Assembly (NCBI GenBank): GCA_024278445.1
Contig: JAJRTC010000005.1
Location: 1-33,238, forward strand
Direction: 5' to 3'
Origin: Nitrospirota bacterium
GTDB lineage: Bacteria; Nitrospinota_A; UBA7883; JAJRTC01
DNA length: 33,238 bases
Shown: piece after piece, positions 9,806 through 18,779 of the stretch
Position numbering within the stretch: the stretch's first letter is position 1
How the letters are laid out: every line of letters starts with the position of its first letter
Notes under the pieces: model-generated
What the model was told of the DNA's origin: nothing
The model's input: only the letters and a program-made list of their open reading frames with translations
Database searches by the model: none
Translations under genes and position numbers: made by a program

Positions 9806-10966
9806 ATGAGCGTCACAGGGAAAGCTTTTACGGTTTGTGGGGGCAGGCCACTTGTTGTAGTTGCTGTTTTATTGGCACTGTTTTTTACGGTAGGCCATGG
9901 TGTCGTGGCTTCCGAGGCATCGGATAGCAACGGGTATGCGACCTCCTCGGTATGTAAAAAGTGCCACATAGACATATATAATAGTTGGAAAAAGTCGCTC
10001 CATTCAATCTCATATACCAACCCGATCTTTAAAAATGCTTATAGCGAGGCGTATCTTTCCAGCAAGGGCGGGGCGAAATATGTTTGTCTTAAATGCCACG
10101 CGCCAACGTCTCTTGCCACGGGTGATGTGGATGTAGAACAGGCAATAACCGCCGAAGGTGTTACCTGTGATTTCTGTCACACGGTGGAGGCGGTTGACCT
10201 GACCAACTCTGAATCGCCATTTAAACTGGATGTGGGCGGTAAAAAGCGGGCGTCTATAAAAGATGCGAAATCACCGGTTCATGCCGCAAGTTATGCCAAG
10301 TGGTTTAACACATCTGAAATGTGCGCAGGATGCCATGAAGTGGCAAATATGAAAGGCGTTAAAACGGGAAGCACATATACCGAATGGAAACAATCCGAAT
10401 ATGCCAGAAACGGTCTTCAGTGCCAGGGTTGCCACATGGCGCAGGTGAAAGGCAAGGTTGTCGACCCCGCAGTTAAGGAAACGGCGTCTGACACTTTTCA
10501 CGACCATAGCCTCTCACATAACGTTGCCCAAATGGGTGATGCCGTGGACGTGGTGATACTGAACGCGCAACGGACGGAATCTGGCAGGCTTGTGGTTGAA
10601 GTCGCCATGACAAATGCCAAGGCCGGCCACAACGTGCCTACGGGGATGCCATCTCGCTCTCTTGTGCTTGAAGTGCGCGTGAAAGGCACAAACTTTACAG
10701 AGGCGATCCAGCGGAAGGCCTACGGTAAAAAGCTGGTTGACGAAAATGGCAAAACGCTCGTAAGAGCCGTGGATGTGCTAACTCGCGGGGTTAAGGTTTT
10801 GGAAAACACATCGCTTAAACCGAATGAGCAGAGGATCGCAAGGTTCATGTTCAGCTCAGCTCCCAAAAGCGGGATGGTGGTAACGGCGAGTGCTTATCTT
10901 GTTTATACCAACGAGGTGTCTACGGAAGAGCAGACCCAAATACTTATGGGGAGCGCGACGAAATAG
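9806..10966 (+). CDS. Secreted pentaheme c-type cytochrome, cytochrome c554-like
   Basis: Hydrophobic N-terminal signal segment plus five CXXCH motifs (CKKCH, CLKCH, CDFCH, CAGCH, CQGCH). Confidence 0.85.
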   Translation: MSVTGKAFTVCGGRPLVVVAVLLALFFTVGHGVVASEASDSNGYATSSVCKKCHIDIYNSWKKSLHSISYTNPIFKNAYSEAYLSSKGGAKYVCLKCHAPTSLATGDVDVEQAITAEGVTCDFCHTVEAVDLTNSESPFKLDVGGKKRASIKDAKSPVHAASYAKWFNTSEMCAGCHEVANMKGVKTGSTYTEWKQSEYARNGLQCQGCHMAQVKGKVVDPAVKETASDTFHDHSLSHNVAQMGDAVDVVILNAQRTESGRLVVEVAMTNAKAGHNVPTGMPSRSLVLEVRVKGTNFTEAIQRKAYGKKLVDENGKTLVRAVDVLTRGVKVLENTSLKPNEQRIARFMFSSAPKSGMVVTASAYLVYTNEVSTEEQTQILMGSATK

Positions 10967-10977
10967 GAATACATTAT

Positions 10978-11016
10978 AAAAAGGGCGGGTCTTTTAACAG
11001 GGCCCGCTCTTTTTTA
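10978..11016. terminator. Bidirectional rho-independent terminator
   Basis: AAAAAGGGCGGG-tcttttaacaggg-CCCGCTCTTTTTT: GC stem flanked by A- and T-tracts, between convergent genes ending at 10966 (+) and 11020 (-). Confidence 0.85.
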
Positions 11017-11019
11017 TGT

Positions 11020-11214
11020 TTAGCTGAACATCCCCTTTTTTACAGCTTCCATAACTACCATCCAAAGCCAGACGGCAACCCCTGAAGCCAGCAATATAAA
11101 ACCTGTTGTCATCGTCAAAGAGAACTGGAGCGGTGTGTTTGATATCAACGACAGAACAAGCGATATGGTTCCCGCGATATTCAAAGTCGCCGCAAGTTTT
11201 ATGAGCCTTGGCAT
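11020..11214 (-). CDS. Small two-TM membrane protein directly downstream of the NapC-type cytochrome
   Basis: 64 aa, two hydrophobic segments, start codon directly abuts the stop of the upstream cytochrome gene (TAAATG). Confidence 0.6.
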   Translation of the reverse strand: MPRLIKLAATLNIAGTISLVLSLISNTPLQFSLTMTTGFILLASGVAVWLWMVVMEAVKKGMFS

Positions 11215-11817
11215 TTACCAGTCCTCCTCTTCAGACGGAAGACTGTGCCCCACGTCGTGACACCCGTCAGACAGGCACGAGCGTGTTCCGGCGCGTATTT
11301 GTTCTAACATGTCGTTTTCGAGATTGTGGGCTTTTGTCTCGGCAAATTTTCTTGCAGGCCCATGGCAACGCAGGCATTCCCTGTTTTCATATTTTTCGTA
11401 CAATTCAATTTTTTCCGGCGCTCCTTTTATATAGTAGACGTAAAGGTGAGTCAAACCCCGGAGCTTGGCGTTAGTGGAACCGAACATTGTGTAGTGTGTA
11501 TGGCAGGCATAACAGGCCTTTTCCTGTGGCACCCAGTTGTTTTGGTAATGAACGGCGGAGAGTGGTTCAGTGTCGTCTACGTTAAGGCTGTTAACATAAT
11601 CTGTCATTACATGGCACTTGCCGCAGAAACTTACCTTTTGTACCTGTTTAAGGTCGTGGACTACAACGCCCAAGCCCCAAAAAATAGGGAACACGCCAAG
11701 TGTGAAAAGGCTTACGAATTTTCTCGCACGCGGGGTTGAAGATCCCCACTCTTTCAGAAGAAGAAAAACGATGAAAGAAATATTTATTACAGCAAGCAGT
11801 GCCAGTGTGATTTCCAT
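11215..11817 (-). CDS. NapC/NirT/NrfH-type membrane-anchored multiheme cytochrome c
   Basis: N-terminal TM segments followed by CGKCH, CYACH, CLRCH and CLSDGCH heme-binding motifs. Confidence 0.8.
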   Translation of the reverse strand: MEITLALLAVINISFIVFLLLKEWGSSTPRARKFVSLFTLGVFPIFWGLGVVVHDLKQVQKVSFCGKCHVMTDYVNSLNVDDTEPLSAVHYQNNWVPQEKACYACHTHYTMFGSTNAKLRGLTHLYVYYIKGAPEKIELYEKYENRECLRCHGPARKFAETKAHNLENDMLEQIRAGTRSCLSDGCHDVGHSLPSEEEDW

Positions 11818-11842
11818 TGCCGTCCTTGATTTGGATCAGGTT

Positions 11843-12169
11843 TTATTTAAGGCTTAACAGCCATTTTTGCAACTTCATGAAATCGGCTTTCGACCCCTTG
11901 AATTTCTTTTGATGTTTTTTGCCGTTCAGGTCGATCTTTTTACGAAGAAACTTTAAAAGAAAATCACCGTCGTGTTTTGTTCCAACGGTGGAAAGATCAG
12001 GGGCGTCCATCATTTTTTTGCTCTCGATTCCCTGTGCGGTTACAGTGTGGCAGTTTGTACACCCCTTATCCAGGAATACCTGTTTTCCTTCGTTCACTCC
12101 CGCCAGGGAAGTGGAAGACGTGACGCAGATAAAAACGCTTGCCAGTAAGCTGATAGCAATGCCCCTCAT
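11843..12169 (-). CDS. Periplasmic monoheme cytochrome c
   Basis: Signal peptide MRGIAISLLASVFICVTSSTSLA, then GKQVFLDKGCTNCHTVTAQG with a CXXCH motif. Confidence 0.82.
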   Translation of the reverse strand: MRGIAISLLASVFICVTSSTSLAGVNEGKQVFLDKGCTNCHTVTAQGIESKKMMDAPDLSTVGTKHDGDFLLKFLRKKIDLNGKKHQKKFKGSKADFMKLQKWLLSLK

Positions 12170-12319
12170 ATAGCCTCCTCGGTTCGATCAGATATATCTT
12201 ATATAAGTCCCTTTTGCAGTTTCGTCAAAAGGAGGTTTTGACTATTTTCATTATCAAGGGCCCGTCTGCTTTGAGTCAATCTTTTGTTTTGCCGCTAAGC
12301 ATAATAACTAACAAGTTGC

Positions 12320-13924
12320 TTAAAGGAAAAGAATGGTATCTTTTTTAAAATGCTTGTCGTCCCGGTTAGGATAGTCAAGGTTGTAATGCAGGCCACGGGT
12401 TTCTTTTCGTCTCATGGCGCAGTCGATAATAATCTCGGCGCACAGGGCCAGGTTTCTAAGCTCCAAAAGATCGGGCGTTAAAATAAAATTCCAGTAATAT
12501 TCCTCAATCTCTTGCCGTATGAGTGTAATCCTGTTTTTTGCACGGGCAAGGCGTTTGTTTGTTCGTACGATGCCAACATAGTTCCACATGAGCCGTCTTA
12601 TCTCGTCCCACATATGGTGGATAACAACCTGCTCGTCTGCGTCTACGGCGCTTCCTATGTCCCATGCCGGTATCTCCGGGGTTTCCTCACGTCTGCCATT
12701 AAAATGCGCAACCGCGTTTTTAACCGCCCTGTCTGCAAACACGATGGCCTCTAGCAGTGAATTGCTAGCGAGCCTGTTTGCCCCGTGGACGCCCGTGTGG
12801 GCGCATTCGCCTGCCGCGAAAAGCCCCGGTATGGTGGTTTTGGCGTCAATGTCCGTTATCACGCCACCACACATGTAATGCGCGGCGGGAACGACCGGTA
12901 TCATCTCGCGGGTTGGGTCGATGCCAAATTCCATGCAGGTTGAATATATGTGCGGAAACCTTTTTTTGAACCAGTCGGCTTCTTTCACGGTCGTGTCGAG
13001 ATAAACGGAGTCTACGCCCAGTTTTTTTATCTCATGGTCGATGGCGCGGGCCACTATGTCTCTTGGTGCTAGCGACCCCATCTCATGATATTTTTCCATG
13101 AAGGGCTCGCCGTTTGGCAGTTTAAGCTCCACTCCCTCGCCGCGCACCGCTTCTGAAATTAGTGATGACTTGGCCTTCGGGTGGTAAAGGCAGGTGGGGT
13201 GGAACTGCATGAATTCCATGTTGGCCACAGCCGCGCCCACCCTGTAGGCCATCGCCGTTCCGTCTCCACAGGCTATGTCCGGGTTTGATGTGTATATATA
13301 CACTTTCCCCAAGCCGCCTGTAGCAAGAAAAGTCGTTTTAGCGGTAAAAGGCGTTATATGCCCTGTCTCTTTGTCCATCACATAGGCGCCGTAACAGATG
13401 TCGTCGTCTGCGTCGGCTTTTAGTGAAGCAGGCCTCAGTTTGAACTTTGTAACAAGGTCAACAGCCATGTGGTTTTCAAACACCTGTATGTTTGGCGATT
13501 TTTCCACCGTGGTAATAAGGGCGCGTTCTATCTCTGATCCTGTAAGATCTTCAGCGTGTGCGATCCTTCGTTTTGAGTGCCCGCCCTCTCTGCCTAGGTC
13601 CAGCCCTTCTTTTCCTTTTGTGAAGCGAACACCGAAATCAATAAGTTCGTTAACCATTCGTGGGCCGTTTTCTACAAGTATTTTTACGGCGTCTTCATGG
13701 CACAGGTCATAGCCAACCCGCATGGTGTCTTGTTCGTGCTGTTCGAAAGAATCGTCGGAGCCCAGGACGGCGGCTATCCCACCTTGTGCGTAGTTGGTGT
13801 TCGACTCTGCCAGATTTTTTTTGGTGACAAGCGCCACCTTGCCGTGACGAGACGCCTTGAGTGCGAAGGTTAGCCCGGCGATGCCGGAACCTATGACCAA
13901 AAAATCTGTTTTAACGTTATCCAC
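12320..13924 (-). CDS. nadB: L-aspartate oxidase
   Basis: DFLVIGSGIAGLTFALKASRHGKVALVTKK...NTNYAQGGIAAVLGSDDSFEQHEQDT...HYMCGGVITDIDAKTTIPGLFAAGECAHTGVHGANRLASNSLLEA. Confidence 0.95.
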   Translation of the reverse strand: MDNVKTDFLVIGSGIAGLTFALKASRHGKVALVTKKNLAESNTNYAQGGIAAVLGSDDSFEQHEQDTMRVGYDLCHEDAVKILVENGPRMVNELIDFGVRFTKGKEGLDLGREGGHSKRRIAHAEDLTGSEIERALITTVEKSPNIQVFENHMAVDLVTKFKLRPASLKADADDDICYGAYVMDKETGHITPFTAKTTFLATGGLGKVYIYTSNPDIACGDGTAMAYRVGAAVANMEFMQFHPTCLYHPKAKSSLISEAVRGEGVELKLPNGEPFMEKYHEMGSLAPRDIVARAIDHEIKKLGVDSVYLDTTVKEADWFKKRFPHIYSTCMEFGIDPTREMIPVVPAAHYMCGGVITDIDAKTTIPGLFAAGECAHTGVHGANRLASNSLLEAIVFADRAVKNAVAHFNGRREETPEIPAWDIGSAVDADEQVVIHHMWDEIRRLMWNYVGIVRTNKRLARAKNRITLIRQEIEEYYWNFILTPDLLELRNLALCAEIIIDCAMRRKETRGLHYNLDYPNRDDKHFKKDTILFL

Positions 13925-13999
13925 GTAAATAGAAAATGTAAAATATAGTTTTCAAATGTAAAAAATAAAGAGTAGCCGGTTCGTTGTATAATTTAATTT

Positions 14000-14365
14000 C
14001 TAGCCGATTTCTTCGTTTACGGCTTTTAACAAGCTGTCATGATCCAAAGGTTTTCTGAATGTGCGGCCTGCCCCCAGAAAAGATGACATCTTTAAAAAAT
14101 CGTTTCCGGTTTCAGTGGTGCCGGCTGTTATCGCAAATATTTTGGCGCTTGGAAAATCGCGTTTCAGTTGTTCTATCACCCCTAAACCGGATGTCTCCGG
14201 CATGAGAAGGTCAGTGATTATAAGATCAGCACGTTTCTCCTTGTATGCGGCAATCCCTTCTTTGCCGTTGGATGCTGTTAACACCTCGTATCCATTTACG
14301 GATAAAGTTTTTTTAAGAACTTCCAGTGTTAACTTGTCGTCGTCAATAACGAGGATAGTTTTCAT
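14000..14365 (-). CDS. Stand-alone CheY-like response regulator receiver
   Basis: MKTILVIDDDKLTLEVLKKTL...ADLIITDLLMPETSGLGVIEQLK...FRKPLD; conserved DD, phospho-acceptor D and K. Confidence 0.92.
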   Translation of the reverse strand: MKTILVIDDDKLTLEVLKKTLSVNGYEVLTASNGKEGIAAYKEKRADLIITDLLMPETSGLGVIEQLKRDFPSAKIFAITAGTTETGNDFLKMSSFLGAGRTFRKPLDHDSLLKAVNEEIG

Positions 14366-14486
14366 TTTCTATAAACCTTTTATCACCTTGCCACGCGCTC
14401 ATCATAAGCGTTCGCTATTTAATATAGGTCAATTGTGTTTTTTTACAACATTAACCGGATTATACTTTTTGGTTGAACTTAGCTTT

Positions 14487-15785
14487 TTATACTGCTTGAG
14501 GTATCAGCTTCGCCAAAACGCGTTTTAACCGTTCAGAATTTCTCTTCCCGGCAGAAACCACATCGTTGTGCGAGATTGTTTTCTCCAGTTCGGCCGATGC
14601 TTCGTTAGATATGATCGCAAGGCCCGTGACGGTAACGCCCATACGTGCCGCTACCAGTGCTTCCGGAACCATAGACATGCACACGGCGTCTGCGCCGATG
14701 GAGCTTAAAAATTTTCTTTCGGCAGGCGTTTCATAAACCGGCCCGCGGACTGCCGCCAATATGCCTCTTTTGGGGCGAACGCGCGCCGATCGGCAGAGCC
14801 TGTCATATTTATCGGCAAGTGAATCGTCGTATATCGAGTTGCAATTAACAAAAACGGAAGGATCGCTGTTGGGGTCAACTCCGAAGAGAGGATTGTCTCC
14901 CATAAGGTTTATCTGATCTTCCACAAGCATTATGTCCCCCTTTCTAAAGTCGGGGTTTATAGCTCCAGCCGAAGTCGTGATGATAAGATGCTCCACACCC
15001 AAAGCCAGTATGGCCTGAATCGCGTGAGTTGTTTCGCTCATGGAACCTGTCTCATAGTAGTGGGAGCGCCCTGCGCTAAAAAGCAGCGGTACGCCGTCGT
15101 GCGAACCTGTTACAAAATGCCCCGGATGCCCTTCCGCCATCGGGAGAGGGAATTCCGGTATATCGGTAAACTTTATTTTTTTATCGCCAAAAAACTCTGC
15201 CGCTGGAAAAAGGCCGGAACCTAAAATTACCGCTACTTTAGGTTTGGTTACGATCTTGCGGTTAAGGTAGCCGATAGACCTTTTTATTTTCCCCTCTCTG
15301 GGGCCGAATATAGCTTCTCTTTTACGCCGAACCGCCGCTTCCATGACGTCTGGGACTACTATGGCCGGGCCCGGCCCTGAATCTGCATCGTCTCGTGACC
15401 TGCGCCTTATCGGGATAGCTCTTTTTTTTATTTTGGATACTTTAACGCGAAGAAGGGTGCCGTCCGGCTGGTTGCGAAGTTCGTATTCGTCTTCCTCTGG
15501 TTTAACAGCAGGTTTTTTTGTGACGGTTTTTTTCTTGGCAGTTTTTAAGGTCGTGGTTTTCTTTTTTGCCGGTTTTCTTCTAACCTTTGCTTTTGCGGCC
15601 GCCGGTTTTTTTTCGTCATCGGGTGCGACGCTCTCATCTTTCGGTGGTGTCGCCGTGGGCTTGCGCCTTAGGCCGGAGCGTGTTGTGACTCTTCTGGCGT
15701 CCCGTTTCGCTTTTCGGTTACTGCTTCTTGCCGAACCTTCTGTTCCTTCAGCTTCGATGCTTTCAGTTATTTTATTTTCGTTCAT
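14487..15785 (-). CDS. Purine nucleoside phosphorylase (trimeric PNP/MTAP family) with ~147-aa Lys/Arg/Ala/Pro-rich N-terminal extension
   Basis: Catalytic part VAVILGSGLFP...GHPGHFVTGSHDGVPLLFSAGRSHYYE...RGPVYETPAERKFLSSIGADAVCMSMVPEALVAARMG...ISNEAS; N-terminus KPAAAKAKVRRKPAKKKTTTLKTAKKKTVTKKPAVK. Overlaps the upstream ORF stop by 4 nt. Confidence 0.9.
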   Translation of the reverse strand: MNENKITESIEAEGTEGSARSSNRKAKRDARRVTTRSGLRRKPTATPPKDESVAPDDEKKPAAAKAKVRRKPAKKKTTTLKTAKKKTVTKKPAVKPEEDEYELRNQPDGTLLRVKVSKIKKRAIPIRRRSRDDADSGPGPAIVVPDVMEAAVRRKREAIFGPREGKIKRSIGYLNRKIVTKPKVAVILGSGLFPAAEFFGDKKIKFTDIPEFPLPMAEGHPGHFVTGSHDGVPLLFSAGRSHYYETGSMSETTHAIQAILALGVEHLIITTSAGAINPDFRKGDIMLVEDQINLMGDNPLFGVDPNSDPSVFVNCNSIYDDSLADKYDRLCRSARVRPKRGILAAVRGPVYETPAERKFLSSIGADAVCMSMVPEALVAARMGVTVTGLAIISNEASAELEKTISHNDVVSAGKRNSERLKRVLAKLIPQAV

Positions 15786-16825
15786 AGTCCTTCAGTTTCT
15801 TCTTCCTGTGTGGAAGGCGCGGCCACGTTTCGTGGTAGCTTAAGGTTTTTGATTATGTTTGAGGCCGGTTGCTTGATGGGAACCGATACGCCGTCTAGAA
15901 AGATCCTCGTTGCGGCGACGTTGCCGATGCTAAGGAGATAGCTCTCATTTGCCCACCATGTCGTTTGATTGCCTTCACGCAAAATAATTTCTCTCGTAAT
16001 GCTTCCGTCTACCACGACTTTGATCCATGAATCCTCCTCGGCCACGATAGTGAGGTAATAGGTTCTGGACGTGTCTTGCAGAGGCGAGCTTTCGTCTGCG
16101 CTCATGGCTTTTGGCGGTTCGGTTTTTTCCGTTTGCTCGGTTCTGTTGTCCTCTTCAGGCTCAATATCAGTATCGGTAGACGGTGCGTTAGCAGGTTTGT
16201 TAATCGGCTCCGTTTCTGCCGGGGCTATGTCAGATACTTTTTCATCATCTTCTGTTTCTACCGCCGGGGCGTTATCAACCTCTGCGTCGGGCAGAGCTTG
16301 TTCCGTTGGCAAAGATGTTTCAGGCTCAGGTGCAGGCTCCGGGATGGCGTTGCTTGGGACGATTACTTCCTCTTTTGTAACAGGAGCGGGAGTTTCGCCT
16401 TCTGTTTTGACAGGAAGATCGTTCACAAGCTGAGCCAGGCTATAAAGCAGAATAAGTACCAAAAGGGCCAAAATGACAAACTTGGGGATGTTAGACTGTG
16501 TCCGGTGAAGTGACATAGAGATAAATTCCGGCGAATTATCGACGTGTTCAACTCCAAGGCTCTCATAGCGAGACAAAATCTCATCGCCGTCTATTCCAAG
16601 TTCTTTGGCGCAAGAGCGTAACAGCCCCTTGGTGAACACCAAACCTGGCAGGTCGGTAAACCTGTCTTCTTCGGCCGCCCTTATAAACTTGGCGTTCATT
16701 CGGGTCAATTGCGACAACTCTTCGATGGAGAGGCCTTTTTGAACCCTTTTTTCGGTCAGGGTTTTGCCAATACTTTCGGTCATTCCTTCTAAAATCCTGT
16801 TTTTCTGAACAATTTCAGTCTGCAC
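15782..16825 (-). CDS. RodZ-like protein: Xre-family HTH, TM segment, acidic linker, periplasmic DUF4115-like domain
   Basis: IGKTLTEKRVQKGLSIEELSQLTRMNAKFIRAAEEDRFTDLPGLVFTKGLLRSCAKELGID, then a TM helix, Pro/Glu-rich linker, and YYLTIVAEEDSWIKVVVDGSITREIILREG. ATG at 16783 is an alternative start to the GTG at 16825. Confidence 0.85.
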   Translation of the reverse strand: MQTEIVQKNRILEGMTESIGKTLTEKRVQKGLSIEELSQLTRMNAKFIRAAEEDRFTDLPGLVFTKGLLRSCAKELGIDGDEILSRYESLGVEHVDNSPEFISMSLHRTQSNIPKFVILALLVLILLYSLAQLVNDLPVKTEGETPAPVTKEEVIVPSNAIPEPAPEPETSLPTEQALPDAEVDNAPAVETEDDEKVSDIAPAETEPINKPANAPSTDTDIEPEEDNRTEQTEKTEPPKAMSADESSPLQDTSRTYYLTIVAEEDSWIKVVVDGSITREIILREGNQTTWWANESYLLSIGNVAATRIFLDGVSVPIKQPASNIIKNLKLPRNVAAPSTQEEETEGL

Positions 16826-16899
16826 ATTGTATCGTTAATAAGCCTTAATAACTATAATAAGCTGATACTTAGCACGATACATGACATGATACATGGAAT

Positions 16900-18480
16900 A
16901 TGAACTCTGTCACGGCTTTAAAAGGGGCTTTGGGCGTACGCGCCGGTTTTAGGGATTATGCGTTGGCGGCGCTTTCCGGGGTTCTAATAGCCCTGGCTTT
17001 TCCGGATTATGGCATTTGGCCCCTTGCGTGGGTTGGTCTTGTGCCGCTTTTTGTTGTTATAAGGGCAAAAAACACTCTTTCCTCTACATGGCTTGGGCTT
17101 GTTGCGGGCCTCTTTTATTTTGGCCCAACGGTTTACTGGGTAAGTAATACCATGACCCAGTTCGGAGGTATGCCGCTTTTTGCCGCTCTTGTTACCACGG
17201 CGTTGATGATATGCGTTATGAGCTGTTACACGGCCCTGTTTTGCTATTTGTTATCGATGACGGAAGGCCGTGCTGGCCGTGGTATTTCTTTGGCCATGGC
17301 TCCTTTTTTGTGGGTAGCGCTGGAAACTGTGCGCGGTTCGCTTCCTGGGGTCGGTTTTCCTTGGGCGAGGCTTTCTGATTCGCAATTTGAGGTCTTAAAC
17401 GTAATCCAGATAGCCGATATTACAGGTTCTGAAGGGGTCTCGTTTGCCATTGTGCTTGTGTCGGCCATGCTGGCTATGGTTGTAGATTGGTTCCTGTCGA
17501 GGAGTAGCTTGCAGGATAAGTTCCCCCTTCGTTGGCTTTGCGTCACCTTGTTACTTGTGGCTGGCATACTGGTTTACGGGGAAATTAAACTTTCAGCTTT
17601 TAATAAAGGCGCTGATACTTCCCCGCTAGTGAAAGTCGCGCTTGTGCAGGGGAACGTTGACCAAAAAAGAAAGTGGGAGCGCTCCTATCGTGACGAACAG
17701 CTCGATACATACATAAGGAGAACAGAGGAAGCGGTATCTAATGGGGCGGAGCTTATAGTGTGGCCGGAGACGGCGGCTCCGTTTTATTTTGCTTCAGACC
17801 CTTTATACGACGCAGGTTTGCGGGCGCTCAGCCAGGATACCGGAGTGCCGATTATTTTTGGAGCGCCGGGATATATCAGAGAAAATGGGAAAGTTACATC
17901 GTTCAACCGTGCATGGGTTGTCCGCCCGGACGGGTATGAGGAAAAGTTCGACAAAGTTCATCTCGTCCCGTTTGGTGAATATATACCGATGAAAAAAGTT
18001 TTGTTCTTTTTAGATAAAGTGGTTACGTCGATAGGGGATATGGAACCTGGTAAATCTGTGAATCTGCTTGATATCGGGGCGTTTAAGGCCGGGGTGCAGA
18101 TATGTTACGAGATTATATTCCCGCAATACTCGCGTGAAATCGCGCGTAAAGGCGGCTCTGTGATAATCAACATAACCAACGATTCGTGGTATGGGAAAAC
18201 AGCGGCGTCACGCCAGAGCCTCTCCATGGCTGTTTTCAGGGCGGTTGAGAACAGGATTCCTGTTTTGCGGTCAGCGCAATCGGGCGTGTCGTGCATCATT
18301 GAGCCTTCGGGCAAGGTTGTAGGCGAGACACCGCTTTTTGTGGAAACTACGCTTATGGGGAGTTTTACGCCGAAAATAGGGGGGGGTACGATTTACTCCA
18401 ACTCAGGTGGTTTGTTTGGCCTGGGTTGCGCGGGTTTCGCTTTCGCCCTTATCGTTTTTAGCTCAAGGCGAAAGGTTTAG
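16900..18480 (+). CDS. lnt: Apolipoprotein N-acyltransferase
   Basis: Polytopic N-terminus (ALSGVLIALAFPDYGIWPLAWVGLVPLF) and nitrilase domain (VALVQGNVDQKRKW, LIVWPETAAPFYF, VHLVPFGEYIP, GVQICYEIIFPQ, NDSWYG). Confidence 0.96.
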   Translation: MNSVTALKGALGVRAGFRDYALAALSGVLIALAFPDYGIWPLAWVGLVPLFVVIRAKNTLSSTWLGLVAGLFYFGPTVYWVSNTMTQFGGMPLFAALVTTALMICVMSCYTALFCYLLSMTEGRAGRGISLAMAPFLWVALETVRGSLPGVGFPWARLSDSQFEVLNVIQIADITGSEGVSFAIVLVSAMLAMVVDWFLSRSSLQDKFPLRWLCVTLLLVAGILVYGEIKLSAFNKGADTSPLVKVALVQGNVDQKRKWERSYRDEQLDTYIRRTEEAVSNGAELIVWPETAAPFYFASDPLYDAGLRALSQDTGVPIIFGAPGYIRENGKVTSFNRAWVVRPDGYEEKFDKVHLVPFGEYIPMKKVLFFLDKVVTSIGDMEPGKSVNLLDIGAFKAGVQICYEIIFPQYSREIARKGGSVIINITNDSWYGKTAASRQSLSMAVFRAVENRIPVLRSAQSGVSCIIEPSGKVVGETPLFVETTLMGSFTPKIGGGTIYSNSGGLFGLGCAGFAFALIVFSSRRKV

Positions 18481-18482
18481 TT

Positions 18483-18779
18483 ATGGGTAAAGCGGAAAAG
18501 CAGGCGGCGATAAAGGATTTGCGTCGAATACCCGGCATCGGGGAAAAACTTGCAGAAAAGCTCTGGAGCATAAATATTCACTCAGTGGAGAGCCTGAAAG
18601 GAAAAAAACCGGAAAACCTGTATCGAAAACTTTGTAACTATAAGGGCGTTCGTGTGGACCCATGTGTTTTATATGTGTTCAGGGCGGCGGTCTATTTTGC
18701 CTCGAACAAGGAACATGATAAGGAACTTCTAAAATGGTGGAACTGGAAAGACAGAAAACTTGAGGGCTATGAAACGTAA
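18483..18779 (+). CDS. Helix-hairpin-helix protein of the Cdd1 (pathogenicity locus) family
   Basis: LRRIPGIGEKLAEKLWSINIHSVESLKGKKPENLYRKLCNYKGVRVDPCVLYVFRAAVYFA matches the family pattern as recalled. Confidence 0.8.
   Translation: MGKAEKQAAIKDLRRIPGIGEKLAEKLWSINIHSVESLKGKKPENLYRKLCNYKGVRVDPCVLYVFRAAVYFASNKEHDKELLKWWNWKDRKLEGYET

Noticed and set aside
12210-12232. CCTTTTG/CAAAAGG hairpin between nadB and the monoheme cytochrome gene
   Set aside because: Seven-bp stem but no U-tract or clear regulatory context; too weak to call.
15343-15843. 166-aa + ORF with Phe/Leu-rich hydrophobic stretches
   Set aside because: Antisense of the Lys/Ala-rich PNP tail; AAA/AAG codons read as TTT/CTT, giving a false membrane-like protein.
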